This document shows, one piece after another, positions 48,442 through 59,003 of a stretch of DNA of 64,000 bases. Numbering within the stretch: position 1 is the first letter of the stretch; every line of letters begins with the position of its first letter. The notes beneath the pieces were generated by a model. It was not told the origin of the DNA. It saw only the letters and a list, made by a program, of their open reading frames with translations, and did not search any database. Both the position numbers and the translations under genes were made by a program. Source of the DNA: Marsupella aquatica. Lineage: Eukaryota > Marchantiophyta. The stretch spans positions 4,836,001 to 4,900,000 of the forward strand of contig OZ316896.1 in assembly GCA_973895155.1 (NCBI GenBank), written 5' to 3'.

Positions 48442-49059
48442 ATGCTGACATTGGGGGTTGGTCCAGTTGATGTGTTCAGATTAGCAGCCACATTATGCGA
48501 GGATACTCCAGTTTTGGCTTCCCATGCAGAGGCAGCATGCAGTTGTGGAGTAGGAGAGTTGACACCACCTACTGCTACTAGTGAGACATGGCATGCAGCA
48601 TCAACAAAGTTGATGGATTTTCCAGCACACCGTGCATTTGAGAGGACTAGGTTTAAACCTAGCGTTGTGTCATTGGATAATCGGGGTGGTATCTTCCGAT
48701 TAGTTGGGCCTATTGGAGCAGTATACCAGCCAAAGAGAGTGTTACTAGATACTGGTGCCCAGCCTTTGATGTTGGTAAGTCTGCAGTACAAGGATTGGGA
48801 TTGCATCCAGATGATCTGGAGGAGTGTCCCTTTCCTATTCAGACTTCATTGGGGAGACCTACACCCACACATCACATCACCAGACGACCACTTGACTTGC
48901 GGATTCAAGAGGGTCATGCAAAGGATAGCTCTCACATACAGACGAGCTATTTTGACTAAGGTAGAGTCCTATGATGTGTTGGTGGGATGTACAGTGCTGT
49001 ACCCCATGGGATTTATTCTTGATTTTTGGGATGAATCAGTTTCATATCGGCCTGATTAG
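48442..49059 (+). pseudogene. aspartic protease region of the methyltransferase-bearing element
   Basis: A 205-codon open frame. Residues about 99-110 read RVLLDTGAQPLML, the retropepsin D-T-G-A active-site motif, preceded by the strand GPIGAVYQ. The downstream YDVLVGCTVLYPMGF occupies the place of the second conserved strand block, with an altered glycine motif. It would cleave the polyprotein. The frame ends before the methyltransferase; intervening sequence 49060-49250 has stops. Confidence 0.65.
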
Positions 49060-49453
49060 CAATCTGGAGATGCTAGATTGAGCAGATTGCGAGTGCAATT
49101 TAGTGGACCTGTGGGGGGCCCTAAACCTGCACCACTGTCTGTGGCAGCATTTAGTGATGTGATCACTGATCCTGATGATTTGATTGAGGGCAATGCACAT
49201 GCAGCAGATTTTCCAAGAGTGGAGCAGTACGTCACTTGAGGAGCAGGTCATGTATGGGTTACCTGTTGGTAGTGTTGTACCACCAGTGTGGGGCACTAGC
49301 CAGGCCTTGCCACAAGCAACAGCACAATTGGTATATGATGCGTGGCGTCATGGTTTTACACCACAGCCAGGAGCAGAGCGATCTCCTATAGGTGGGTCGG
49401 TGACTCTTTCACCATTGGATACCACTCCCATTGCATGGCAGTATCCACTAGAG

Positions 49454-50595
49454 GGTATTTGTTTGTTGGATTTATTTGATGGGATTAGCACTGGATTGGC
49501 TGCTATTCTTCAGGCATGAATTCCAGTGCGTCGTTACTTATATGTGGAGACAGATGAGATAGCATGGAGAGTCTCATTGCGCCATGTGGCTATGTTGGTC
49601 AATTGTTATCCATAGTTATTGTGAGTGGATGTTGTTTGTGGCTATCAACATGCACTGCTTGCTGATATTGTATTGTTGGGGGCGAATCATTTGGATCGCG
49701 TTGGTCCTATTGATTTGGTGATTGGTGATTGGCCATGTCAGGGCCAATCTAGAGTTGGCGTTGGACATGGACTTCATGACCCACGATCTGCATTGTTTTA
49801 GGAGATGTTACGGGTGTTGCGTCATCTCCAGTTGCATCAAACACAGTCTCCAACCTACATTTAGGAGAATGTGCCACTCTTGGGTAATCATTGTTAGCAA
49901 TTATTGTTAGTGTTCATCAGGTGGGGTCTTGTATTGGACCTGTTGTGTTATTGGATGCTGCACGCGTGGGTTCTCGTGCACATTGTCCACACTTGTGGTG
50001 GACTAATTTGTTACCAGGTGAGGTTTTGAAGCGAGCATTTGACAACATTCCTTGCTTGCTAGCCTTGGTAGTGGATGATATTTTAAATCCAGGGCGTCAT
50101 TCACAGGGTGTGACCCAGCCTCACTAATCTCCATTGGCCATAGTCAATGTGGTTGGGCGCCCACGTTGTGCATTACCCACCTTTGTGAGCCATTTTGCTT
50201 CATATGCTTTCAGCGCATGTGGTCATAGACTTGTGTGGAATGCGTCGGCTCTCCGACAGTTAGTAGAGCCCACTACAGATGAGAGAGAGCGGGTCATGGG
50301 ATTCTCCACAGGTACAACTGCTGTTGCATCTGTGTCAGAGAGTTCACACCGCCAAGTCCTTGGCCAAGCCATGGATTTGAATTGTTTGACTTGGATTGTC
50401 AGCTTGGGAGTAGTAGAGCAGTATTGGATGCGCTCTGCTGGTGTTACCAATCTTCCATTGGTGAGCTTGCAACATACTGAGATAGTAGTGGCCACAACTG
50501 GGGGCGAACAGACAGTCCATGGACCTCTAGCAGGATTGGCCAAGGCTGGACAGATTGTTGAGCAAGAAGGGACTGCTCAAACTATTGTTAAATAG
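49454..50595 (+). pseudogene. C5 cytosine DNA methyltransferase domain inside a retroelement
   Basis: A DNA (cytosine-5) methyltransferase fold, which would transfer methyl from AdoMet to cytosine. Motif I is LLDLFDGISTGLAAIL (about 49463-49510). A second AdoMet-binding block is YLYVETDEIA. Motif IV is DLVIGDWPCQGQSR, with the catalytic Cys codon at 49736-49738. Motif VI is ENVPLLG (from 49865). After a frameshift near 49900 come VLLDAARVGSRAH, LWWTNLLPGEVL, then the DNMT3/DRM-like ending ERERVMGFSTGTTA (about 50284-50325) and LGQAMDLNCLTWIVSL (motif X, about 50359-50406). In-frame stops lie at 49517, 49613, 49622, 49799 and 49862, plus one at 50125, so this copy is dead. Its position between protease and integrase shows it belongs to the element. 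Host DNMTs have introns and other accessory domains; none are seen. Confidence 0.85.
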
Positions 50596-50744
50596 CAATC
50601 ATCGGCTATCTCTTCTACCCTACAAAAAGATATTAGGGATTTGGTGGAGAGTTGGGAGCCACAGATTGGTCCTAAGTTAACAAGGGAGGAAAGACGTCGC
50701 ATGCATGTGCCTTCCTTTGTTGGGTTCCAACATGCATTCGATCT

Positions 50745-51990
50745 ATGGACTCTACTTCATTGGATGAAGTAGATGATGAGTCTACCGATATGGATGCTGA
50801 TGAGGTTGTGGTTGGACAACAGGATATTCACAACAATGAGAGAGTGTTGAAATACCTGCTCACTGGTTCTATTGGTGGCAGTGTTGATGCCAAGGAGCGT
50901 GACATGGTTCTCCAAAGAGCCAAGAGGTTTCAATGGGAAGGAAATCATCTTTTGAGAGAACTACATGATGGTAAGGTATTGGTGGTACCAAAACCATCAC
51001 AACAAGTACATTTGGTGCGACATGCGCACGAGGAGTTGGGTGACTTTGGTCTGAAGTGCACTTATAGCTTGTTGCAGACATAGTATTGGTGGCGTGGTAT
51101 GCACACTCACGTCCAACAATTGATAGCTAAGTGTGTGGTATGTACGTGATCGAGTGAGAGCATCCTTCAATGCTCCCACTTCCCAATTGCATCCATTGTC
51201 GATCATGGGTTTGGGGTACAGATGGAGTTTGGACTTTGCTGGTCCATTACCTCTTACCCAAAGACATAATCGGTATGTTTTGGTTATGATGGAGCACTTC
51301 TCCAAATGGATTGAGCTAGTAGCGTTGCCAGATAAAGCTAGTGGAGGAGTTGCTACCATATTTTTGGACCGTGTACTCAGTCATTTTGGGACACCAACTG
51401 AGGTGTTGATTGATCAGGGAGCTGAGTCCCATGGAGAGTTTGAGATTTTGTGCGAGCAAGCTCTGATTGATCATCGTACTACTTCTCATGACCATTCTGA
51501 GGCAGATGGATTGGCTGAGAGAGTAGTGCAAACTATGAAGAGAGGATTGCGCAAGTATGGCTTGTAGGTTGGTCATCTGGGAGATTGGGATCTCCAGTTA
51601 CCTTGGTTAGCTATGGGCTATCGTTTCAGTCGGCAAGCATCACTTGCATCCTTCTCACCTTATTTCTTGCTCTATGGTAGAGAGCCAAATTTGCCAGCAG
51701 CTATTCGTCGTGATACTGCATCGATTGTGAACTTGGATAATCCCAATGTTTGGGTCAAGGTTTGTTCAAAGAGGGCAAGGATTTTTGAGAGAGTCATGCC
51801 CATGGCCTTTGCAAACCTTGCCATTGCCCAACATCGTGATACTTTGCGGTATGCCACTATTTGTGGAGGAGGTTATTGTGCGAGGATTCAACGATTTCAT
51901 CCTAGTGATTATGTCGGGGATTATGTTTATTTGCAGAAGACATCACCAACTACACTTGATGTGACCGCGGGTCAAAAGTGCTGCCTTCTG
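50745..51990 (+). pseudogene. integrase of the methyltransferase-bearing element
   Basis: The N-terminal connection (AKERDMVLQRAKRFQWEGNH) and HHCC zinc site (HLVRHAHEELG ... KCVVC) lie at 50870-51150. The catalytic core has D in WSLDFAGPLP, D in VLIDQGAESHGEF and E in ADGLAERVVQTMKRG, so the DDE triad is retained although the TDQGTEF motif is mutated. The SPYFLLYGREPNLP block follows at about 51650-51690. Stops at 51080-51083 and 51565-51567 and a frame change near 51150 break the ORF. The layout is that of a Ty3/gypsy integrase. Confidence 0.82.
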
Positions 51991-51997
51991 GTGTCTG

Positions 51998-52264
51998 GTG
52001 TTGGAATGGCGTGATGGTATGGTTTGGAAGGATCATGTGCGCAGCTGTGCACCATGTCATCTTCCAAACATTGATGGTACAGTGGATCCAAGCTTAGCAC
52101 ATGTTTGTGCTGGTTTGAAGTGTATGTTGTGTGAATCTGCTCAAGGAGCAGCTACTCATATGTTTATTTGTGATAAGTATTCTAGAGGATGGCACATGTT
52201 GTGTTTGACACCACCATTGCAGGTGATTCCTAGTGGATCATGGTTGTGTCCTCAGTGTCGGTGA
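51998..52264 (+). pseudogene. PHD finger at the C-terminus of the retroelement polyprotein
   Basis: The last 53 residues of the frame read as a PHD zinc finger: C-x2-C (CMLC), then ICDK, GWHMLC (H-x2-C), TPPL and WLCPQC. PHD fingers bind histone H3 tails. In chromoviruses the same place is taken by a chromodomain that guides insertion, so a targeting role is a reasonable inference. One zinc ligand, normally the Cys in CDKC, is Tyr here, so this copy would bind zinc poorly. The frame overlaps the end of the integrase C-terminal region. Confidence 0.75.
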
Positions 52265-52438
52265 ATCCAACTAGTTATCAGTTGTGTTCTCTTGGAAGAT
52301 ATGGATTGCAGGTAGGTGATCGATGGGGCTTACTTGCACCCGACCTCCTGATCTTCACACCTAAAAAGATGTATATCAACCTTGTAGATCTCATGGCTAG
52401 CTAGAGTTAGGGGACCTTACTCCTAGCTAGGGGGCGAT

Positions 52439-53045
52439 TGTGGATTTTGAACATGTGTGGACATGAGTTCCACTTGTATTCCCTTCTCTTGTGTTTGTGA
52501 TGTGGCAGTGTGACTATGTCTGGATGTATGTGACAAGTGATGTATGTTATGTAGCAATGTGTATGCGCACGACAATTGTCACACCATTCTAGGTAGTGGT
52601 AGAGTGTATTGTCCTATCTAGATTTGTATGTTTGGTATGTGTGCTATATGAGCCGATAAGGTTCCGTTAGGTTCGTGTGAGAGGGTAGTTCTCTCTTGTG
52701 AGACATTGAAAGGTTATCTTTCAATGTTGAGCCTTGGAGAGGGGAGCTTGTGTGGTGGCTATGGTGGCTGAGACTCTCTCTATGTAGCATGGATTCCTTG
52801 AGTGCAAGGTGCGTTGGCTCGACATACATGACTGTGTGATCGGATCAGACGGGATTGAGTGCGTATTGTTGGCATTGATCGTTGTTTGGATTCTATTGGG
52901 ATTATTGTGGGTTTTGGACATGTGTGGACATGAGTTCCACTTGTATTCCATTCTCTTGTGTTTGTGATGTGGCAGTGTGACTATATATGTCTAGATGTAT
53001 GTGACAAGCGATGTATGTTGTGTAGCAATGTGTATGCGCACGACA
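52439..53045 (+). repeat. LTR (52439-52905) followed by a truncated second LTR copy (52906-53045)
   Basis: TGTGG(A/G)TTTTG(A/G)ACATGTGTGGACATG starts at 52439 and again at 52906. About 135 bp are nearly identical, through CTTGTGTTTGTGATGTGGCAG and on to GTATGCGCACGACAA. The first copy follows a polypurine tract. The period of 467 bp gives the LTR length if the two are in tandem. The second copy ends at the join with the Helitron fragment at about 53045. Confidence 0.7.
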
Positions 53046-53858
53046 AATACTCAAAAACCAACTTGTGTATGTTGTCAACATTGGTTATCAACTTGCAGAG
53101 TATGCACTCATGCAAGTAACTCCACATGTCGCTTATGGGCCTAAGGAGAATTTTGCCTTGTACACGGAATCTCACAACCTTCAAGAGGTAGTTGTAGAAG
53201 AAGTTGTTCATCTTGTATACTGGGTGATACTCCAAGACTCTCATGATCGAGTCGATCCGTCCAATACACAAAGTTGCCTTGCAGGTCCTAGCCAACATAG
53301 TCTTTGCTAGTGTTTTTCTTATTGGTTAGGACCTTGTGGTTTGTAAAGCAGTCATTAAAGGACATTGCAAACATTGCCTTGGGTGGTTGTGCATAGAATC
53401 TGGTGGGGATGCAAACATATCCCCAAGGACTTACGATAGATGGCGGACCTCAATTCCGGAAGCAAAGAGTCCATGAATGCAACTATCTCTGAGTGATGGA
53501 TGATGTTGATTTTGAGGCATGTTAAGGCCGTCTTTGTGGCGCACGTGCTGCAAGACAGCACGGCTCAGTCTGCTAACCAGCTTGAGCTGGACTTCAAACA
53601 AGCCTTCGAGTCCTAGAGTGCGTGCATTGTTTGCATTTAGTTGGAGTGATCCCAGGGGCTTGCATTTGATGGCACACTTGAGCAAATAGAATAACCAGGT
53701 TGCGTTTGTCACGCGCTGCAAGTTCATGTGCGCGCCCCACAACAACAACACGAGCAGATGGTATGGCATGGCCTTTTGGTGGTGGTTGCTTGGTCTGTGG
53801 TACCTCCATTTCCCCGTGGTGGGATCAATGGCGCCATCTTTGTTGAGGTAAGTGTCTT
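53045..53858 (-). mobile_element. partial Helitron copy, paralogous to 43862-44663
   Basis: The segment matches 43862-44663 over its whole length, at roughly 85-90 percent by eye and in the same orientation. Examples are GGTTATCAACTTGC (53087 and 43904), ACTTACG(A/G)TAGATGGCGGACCT (53429 and 44247) and GGTACCTCCATTTCCCCGTGGTGGG (53799 and 44610). It encodes only a piece of the Helitron Rep-helicase linker, with stops. The right join at about 53858 runs straight into the integrase of the neighbouring gypsy element. Confidence 0.85.
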
Positions 53859-53859
53859 G

Positions 53860-55003
53860 GGTGTTAGCATCATTCTTCCGAGTGGCTTTTGCTTCGACCC
53901 ACTTAGTGGCATAATCAGTAGCAAGTATTATATACTTACTAAGGCTCTTACGTGCAGCTGGTGAGATAGGGCCAATAAAGTCTATGCCCCATTTTTCAAA
54001 GATAGCTAATTAAAGGTAAAATAGGAGTGAGAGGCCACTTAGAAGATGATGTTGGCTTCCCTACTCGGTGGCAAGGATCACATGACTGAATAAATTGGTA
54101 AGTATCTTTGTGCATTGTGGGCCACCAGTAGCTTGCTACAAGAATTTTTCTAAAAGTGGAATTCATTGCCTAATGGCCTCCAGTTTCACTTGAGTGTAAG
54201 GATTCAATGACATGTGAATTTCCCTTGCTTCTTAATTTCTGATCAGGGTCTTGTTTAAACAAGGTACCTTTAATAATGGTGTAAGGTCCCACCTTATGCG
54301 AAGGACAGCCCGCTCTTCAGCATTAAGACCTTGTGGGAATACCCCATGAAGCAGCATTTGCACTATCTCAAAATACTTGGAAGATTCGCCCTCGATGCAC
54401 CATAAATGCTCATCTGGAAACTCGTCTGATAGGTTGTGTTCATTTTCTTCCCCTAGCAGTCTTAACAAGAAGTTAGCATTTTCATGGTGTTTCCCAGGGC
54501 GGACATGCACTTCATAATCAAATTCCTGAAGTAGGAGTACCCATCTTGCTACTCTCCCCAAAAGATCAACTTGGTTAACCAAATATTTTAAAGAGTTGTG
54601 GTCAGTATGGAATATAATCTGGTAACCCAGGAGATAATGGCAGAATTTATTACAGGCAAACACAATGGCGAAGGCCTCTTGTCAGTGACAGGATAATTCT
54701 TTTTTGCTGCACTCATTTGCCTACTAGCATAGTAAATGGGGTGGTACATCACGATTATCCTTTTCCTTTTGACTTAAATTAGCGCCTAGCAAAAGGCAGA
54801 GGAATCAATAAAGATATGTAACTTTTTACTCTAGTGAGGAGGTGAAAGAATGAGATCAATTATAAGTCTATCTTTCAATGTTTGAAATGCATGTTATCTC
54901 TCCTCACTCCATTCATAATTAAGGTTCATCTTGCTTCAGCAATTTGGTTAAAGGCAAAGCAACCGAGAAAGCAACATCAGCATGCTTGTAAATAAAGCGG
55001 CTG
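53860..55003 (-). pseudogene. RNase H and 5' part of integrase of the gypsy element
   Basis: The frame 54663-54232 has FHTDHNSLKYLVNQ and ARWVLLLQEFDYEVHVRPGK, typical of gypsy RNase H. The frame just right of it, at 54919-55010, gives RFIYKHADVAFSVALPLTKL, the end of the RT thumb/connection. Left of it (54000-53870) the shifted frame shows WGIDFIGPI-like and VYNTCY-type integrase core sequence, with the D of the DDE triad, before the element stops at 53860. Confidence 0.75.
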
Positions 55004-56925
55004 TGATGGGGCCAATGCCCCCAAAGAATGATTTTAAGGGGTATTAGTGACGTGCAAATGTAAATAGGTAGATTTGTGTCATGTTTTTTCTGCTTTTGTT
55101 CTTTTACAACTTGCCAATGGGTTGGTTGGTTTTTATGTCCTCTTAATTTTAGTTGTTGGCCAAGCTTCAGGAAAAGAGGAGGTTGGCCACTGGCCGGTGC
55201 AAGACAAGGCATGTACCCTAATGCCCTCCCATGGTGGAGTTGGGGGATTGCCTCTCTTTTTATTTTATAAGCGGCCTTGGTATTAAAATAATGATGCCCC
55301 GGGTCAAAATGTGTGAGTGGCCAAACACCACTTTGACCCTGGCCAGGAAGAGATAGGGAGCAGGAGCTTTGGAGTGGGCCAGACACAAAAGTATTAAAAA
55401 ATACTAAATTTTAAAGAGCCTTGGCCGTTTGGGGACCCCGGCCAGGAGTATCCTTGCACTTGGGGGAGGACCTAAAAGAGCCCTGGCCACCGGAGGGCAA
55501 GCCCAAGGAGACCCCGGCGAGGAGGACAATGAGGGTTCCTGTGGCCAATCCGTAGATGAGCATCTTACTACAAGCAAGCAGTCAGATGAAGGTTAGTACG
55601 TGAGCCGTACGGACCTTGGCCACAGAAAAGTCAACTTTCAATCTTCTCAAAATCAAGAACTTCTATGCTTATTGGAAGGAGCTCGCCAAACTGAATCCAA
55701 CAAGGTAAGACACGCCCCAAACAGAGTTAAAATGAGGAAGATACGGACCAGAGGGTTTTGGCAAAAAGTTGGGGTCCGACGCTGTACAGACATCCGTACA
55801 TCATTCAGGTGAGTGACCCCGGCCAAATCTTGGCATGCAGCCTTGGCCAGGGTACCTCCTATGATTTCTTGATGGGAGGCCAGGGCCGTACAGACAACCG
55901 GGAAGTGATGGTGGTCGAGGTAGAACTTGAGACTCGGTAAGCCATATCTCGAGCATCTAATGTCCGTTTTGGGATCTGTTTTCGGGGTTATGATCAAGAT
56001 GGCAATGGCTATCCAAAAACATTCTCAGGACCAGATTTCGAGCAACTTCTGCTTTTGACAATTCTCATGGTCAGGGTAGTGGGAGGTGGAGGCAACCACG
56101 TAGTAGGAAGGCAGACCATGGCCTATATCGGCCTTAGTCTAGTTTTTTCTTAGTTGATGTGGTGGCCGACAAAGGCACCGTTGGCCGTCTATGGGTAGCA
56201 ATAGGGTTAGGAGTGCATATGTGTGTCGAATGCGTAGGAAGCTTTTAGGTTAGTAGCGCCGCTAGTGGATTGTGGCCAGCCAAGGCAGTGGCCGCCGCCA
56301 CACCCCCCTAGGGCTTGTGCGCTCATGCATTGTTTTCATGGTATTTAAATAGCAGCCCCTGGTAGGAGCAAGGGGGAACTCAATCTAGTGTTTTTGTTTT
56401 GAGGATTAGCCTTCAACAAGAGTAGGGAATTCATCTAGAGTAGTGAGATGGAGAGGCGCTCATTGTCCCGTGAGACAGGAGTTGGACAGACAACAGGAGA
56501 CCGGGTTAATTGCCCATGCAATGTGTTACATTGGCCACCAACAGATATAGATTCGGTTGGATTCTCATAAATTATTGTGTGGTGTTCTCTCTCTTTGTTG
56601 CACGATTGTGTTCTCCCCCTAGCATGAATGTTTAGAGAAATTTACATGGTTTGGTCGACCCTGTGAGTGGGAGAGTGGTGACAGCACTTTGCCAAAGGCT
56701 AGGAGGAGTAGGAACAAGGTAGTCCACAGGACTTGATCAAAAGCGGAGTACACGTATAGTCAGTACACGTACATTTTCGAGAGCAAAAACAAATCTACTC
56801 ATCCTTAGTAGGAAATTAATCCATATAGCGTCCCCGCCGTATGATACAAATAATTCTTAGTGGAAACCAAACGGTATTTGTTGTGTTAATCATTTGATAT
56901 ATAAGCAGGTGACAACGGGGATAGT
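55003..56925. mobile_element. 1.9-kb insertion in the RT of the gypsy element, origin unknown
   Basis: RT coding runs LGHVGYY up to about 56927 and resumes as RRFIYKHADV at about 55003, so the 1.92 kb between is inserted. It starts TGTGATGGGGCCAATGCCCC on the left and ends near GGTGACAACGGGG on the right. It has no protein domain, many GGCCA/TGGCC motifs, and a TATTTAAATAG box at 56340. It could be a solo LTR or a non-autonomous retroelement. The target duplication is unclear (a shared CGG at most). Confidence 0.5.
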
Positions 56926-57895
56926 ACCCAACATGCCCTAGGAAGGCACAAAGTTTCTTCAAATCTGTAGGGGGTCACACTTCCACAATCATCTGAACCT
57001 TCTCCTTATCCACCTCAATACCACGTTGGGAAATTACATGATCGAGAAAAATGCCCTCCTTCGTGCCAATAAAGCACTTCTTTGGGTGTAAACACAACTG
57101 AGCCTCTCTACACTTCTAGAAAGTCTTCTCAAGGTGCATCAAATGGTTAGCAGCTAATCCAAATACGGAGAAATCATCTATGAAAATCTCCATAAAATGC
57201 CTCGAGTACTCTTGAAAAATGATCATCATGATCCGTTGGAAAGTTCCCAGAGCATTACATAGGCCAAACGGCATCATGGTGAATGCATAAGTTCCCCAGT
57301 TGGTAGTGAAGGTAGTTTTTTCTTGGTCCTCCTTACGGAAACCTGATTATAACCAGAGTAGCCATCCAGAAAACTATATAATTCATGCAAGGCGACAAGA
57401 TTGAGCACCAGATCAATAAATGGTAAGGTTTCTCAACATTGGATAGATAAACCTAGCAGCTGTCAATTTGTCTAATTCCTCCTTCACAAGTACATAATAC
57501 TTTGGGTTCAAGCGGTATTGCCGTTGTCTGACAGGAACCGTGCCTTCCATTAAATCAATTTGTTGTTGTCCCAAATGAGGGTGGATGCCCTTCAGATCCG
57601 AGTGGCTCCAGGCAAATACATCCTTATACTGAGTTAACAATTTAACATCTAATTCCTTCAACTCTCCTTGGATATGCTTACCTATGTTGAGAAATTTGTC
57701 GGGTTCAATCCCAATATTTTGACATGCCTTGGGATCTAATATAGCATCAGTGAGATTGAGGGTGTGAGCTCCCACTTGCCCACGTCTGGCTCCGTATTGT
57801 CCTGGGAATCTAGCCACTGCCCTTTTACAATGGGTGTTGATTGGACTGCATGCAACCAAGGGCACTCCTTGTAGACTGGACAACGTCCTTCCCAA
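56926..57895 (-). pseudogene. reverse transcriptase of the gypsy element
   Basis: The frame 57895-57413 carries the RT entry: DVFAWSHSDLKGI, then VRQRQYRLNPKY and ARFIYP. The shifted continuation (57410-56930) has LDGYSGYNQ, TTNWGTYAFTMMPFGLCNA and the catalytic FIDDF (about 57165-57179, the YxDD-type box), then LHPKKCFIGTKEGIFLDHVI. It synthesises cDNA in intact relatives. At least one frameshift lies near 57413, and a stop follows within the thumb. Confidence 0.82.
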
Positions 57896-57904
57896 ACTTA
57901 ATTG

Positions 57905-58411
57905 TCAAGAGGCATCCACAGGTTCAATTTCCGTCTCCTTCCTAGCTTCGGACAGATAAATCTCTAAGTAGTGTACCTCTTCCAGCTCAAACTCCATAGG
58001 CTCTAGAATCAAATCAGAATTGGAAAAATCTGATCTATAACCATCATCAGTTTGAGTCTCACCTTTATGTGCATCAATAGCCCAACTCACTACTACTTTG
58101 GGCTTACCAAAGGTCATCTCTTGATTTCTCCAATTCACCTGTACTTGAGCTTTATACAACCAAGGTCGTCCTAGCAAGACTGGAAAACTCAACGGTAATT
58201 CTGGACTTATCACCACATACTCCAATGTAAACAGAACACCAGAAATTAGGGTCTCAACCTTACTTAACTTTCCTGCTGGAACAACTCGAGATTGGTCAGC
58301 CATGCGTAGGATCTTTGGTGTGGGCTCAAACTTAGTAAACCCAAGATTGAATGTTGTTTGCTGAGTCATGAGATTAATGTTGGACCCACCATCCACTGGT
58401 ACTTTCCTCAC
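57905..58411 (-). pseudogene. aspartic protease of the gypsy element
   Basis: A 168-codon frame. The active site reads VDGGSNINLM, the D-G-G-S variant known in some plant gypsy lineages instead of D-T/S-G. The C-terminal conserved strand FPVLLGRPWL is present, followed by an acidic tail. It would process Gag-Pol. It starts at an internal Met and is separated from gag by a stop-containing region. Confidence 0.75.
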
Positions 58412-59003
58412 AACGCATCCTTGAATCTGTACATCAAGTTTTGGCGGTCCTTTATCTTCCTATTCCAAGCGTAATACATCCACTTCAAGTAATTTCCGTT
58501 GCCTTCTCTTCCCGGCCAACAACCCTCTTAATTGCCTTCTATACACAGGATTGTCCTGGAGGAACTCACCAATGATGATCTGAGCCGGATGATTCTTCAC
58601 ATCCTCCACAATATCATACCCATGTGGTTTAGAAACTCACTGATCTGGCTCCTTCTCGACAGGCTTTTGTACAAAGTTTGGTTTGTGAGTCTTTTCCTTT
58701 GTCTTTTTCTCCTCCCTTGCTTAGAGCGAGTGATGGCATATATGTTAGTCAAAACTTTATCCCGGTCCTGCACTCTGGCGTTTGGCAAGCCCACTACTTC
58801 TGGTTTCACCAATTGTCCTACCAACACATCAGGTACTACACTTGCAAGAGGATGGTTAAATATAGAATCTTCCTTCACCTCCACCCTATTTACCTCTATA
58901 TGTTGCAGGAGCCCACAATGCTCCATCTCTTCTGTGTACACCATGCGCACCTTGGCTTTTGGTCTACTAACCTCCTTGACAGGCTCTTGAGCAAAAGGTA
59001 CCA

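Larger units (their letters stand above)
46780..53045 (+). mobile_element. Ty3/gypsy-like LTR element carrying a C5 cytosine methyltransferase and a PHD finger (decayed)
   Basis: The domain order on the plus strand is gag capsid (46855-47725), aspartic protease (48442-49059), C5 DNA methyltransferase (about 49454-50595), integrase with HHCC zinc site and DDE core (50745-51990), PHD finger (about 52110-52264), a polypurine tract AGCTAGGGGGCG (52424-52435), then an LTR from 52439. No reverse transcriptase or RNase H motif was found between protease and integrase. All parts contain stops or shifts. The 5' LTR is missing; the left edge abuts the Helitron. A related gag fragment is on the minus strand at 63231-64000, showing this is a family. 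Confidence 0.8.

Noticed and set aside
49454-50595. The methyltransferase as an independent host DNMT gene
   Set aside because: No introns or host accessory domains (UBA, BAH, RFTS, chromo), same strand and continuous with protease and integrase, and similar decay level as the rest of the element.
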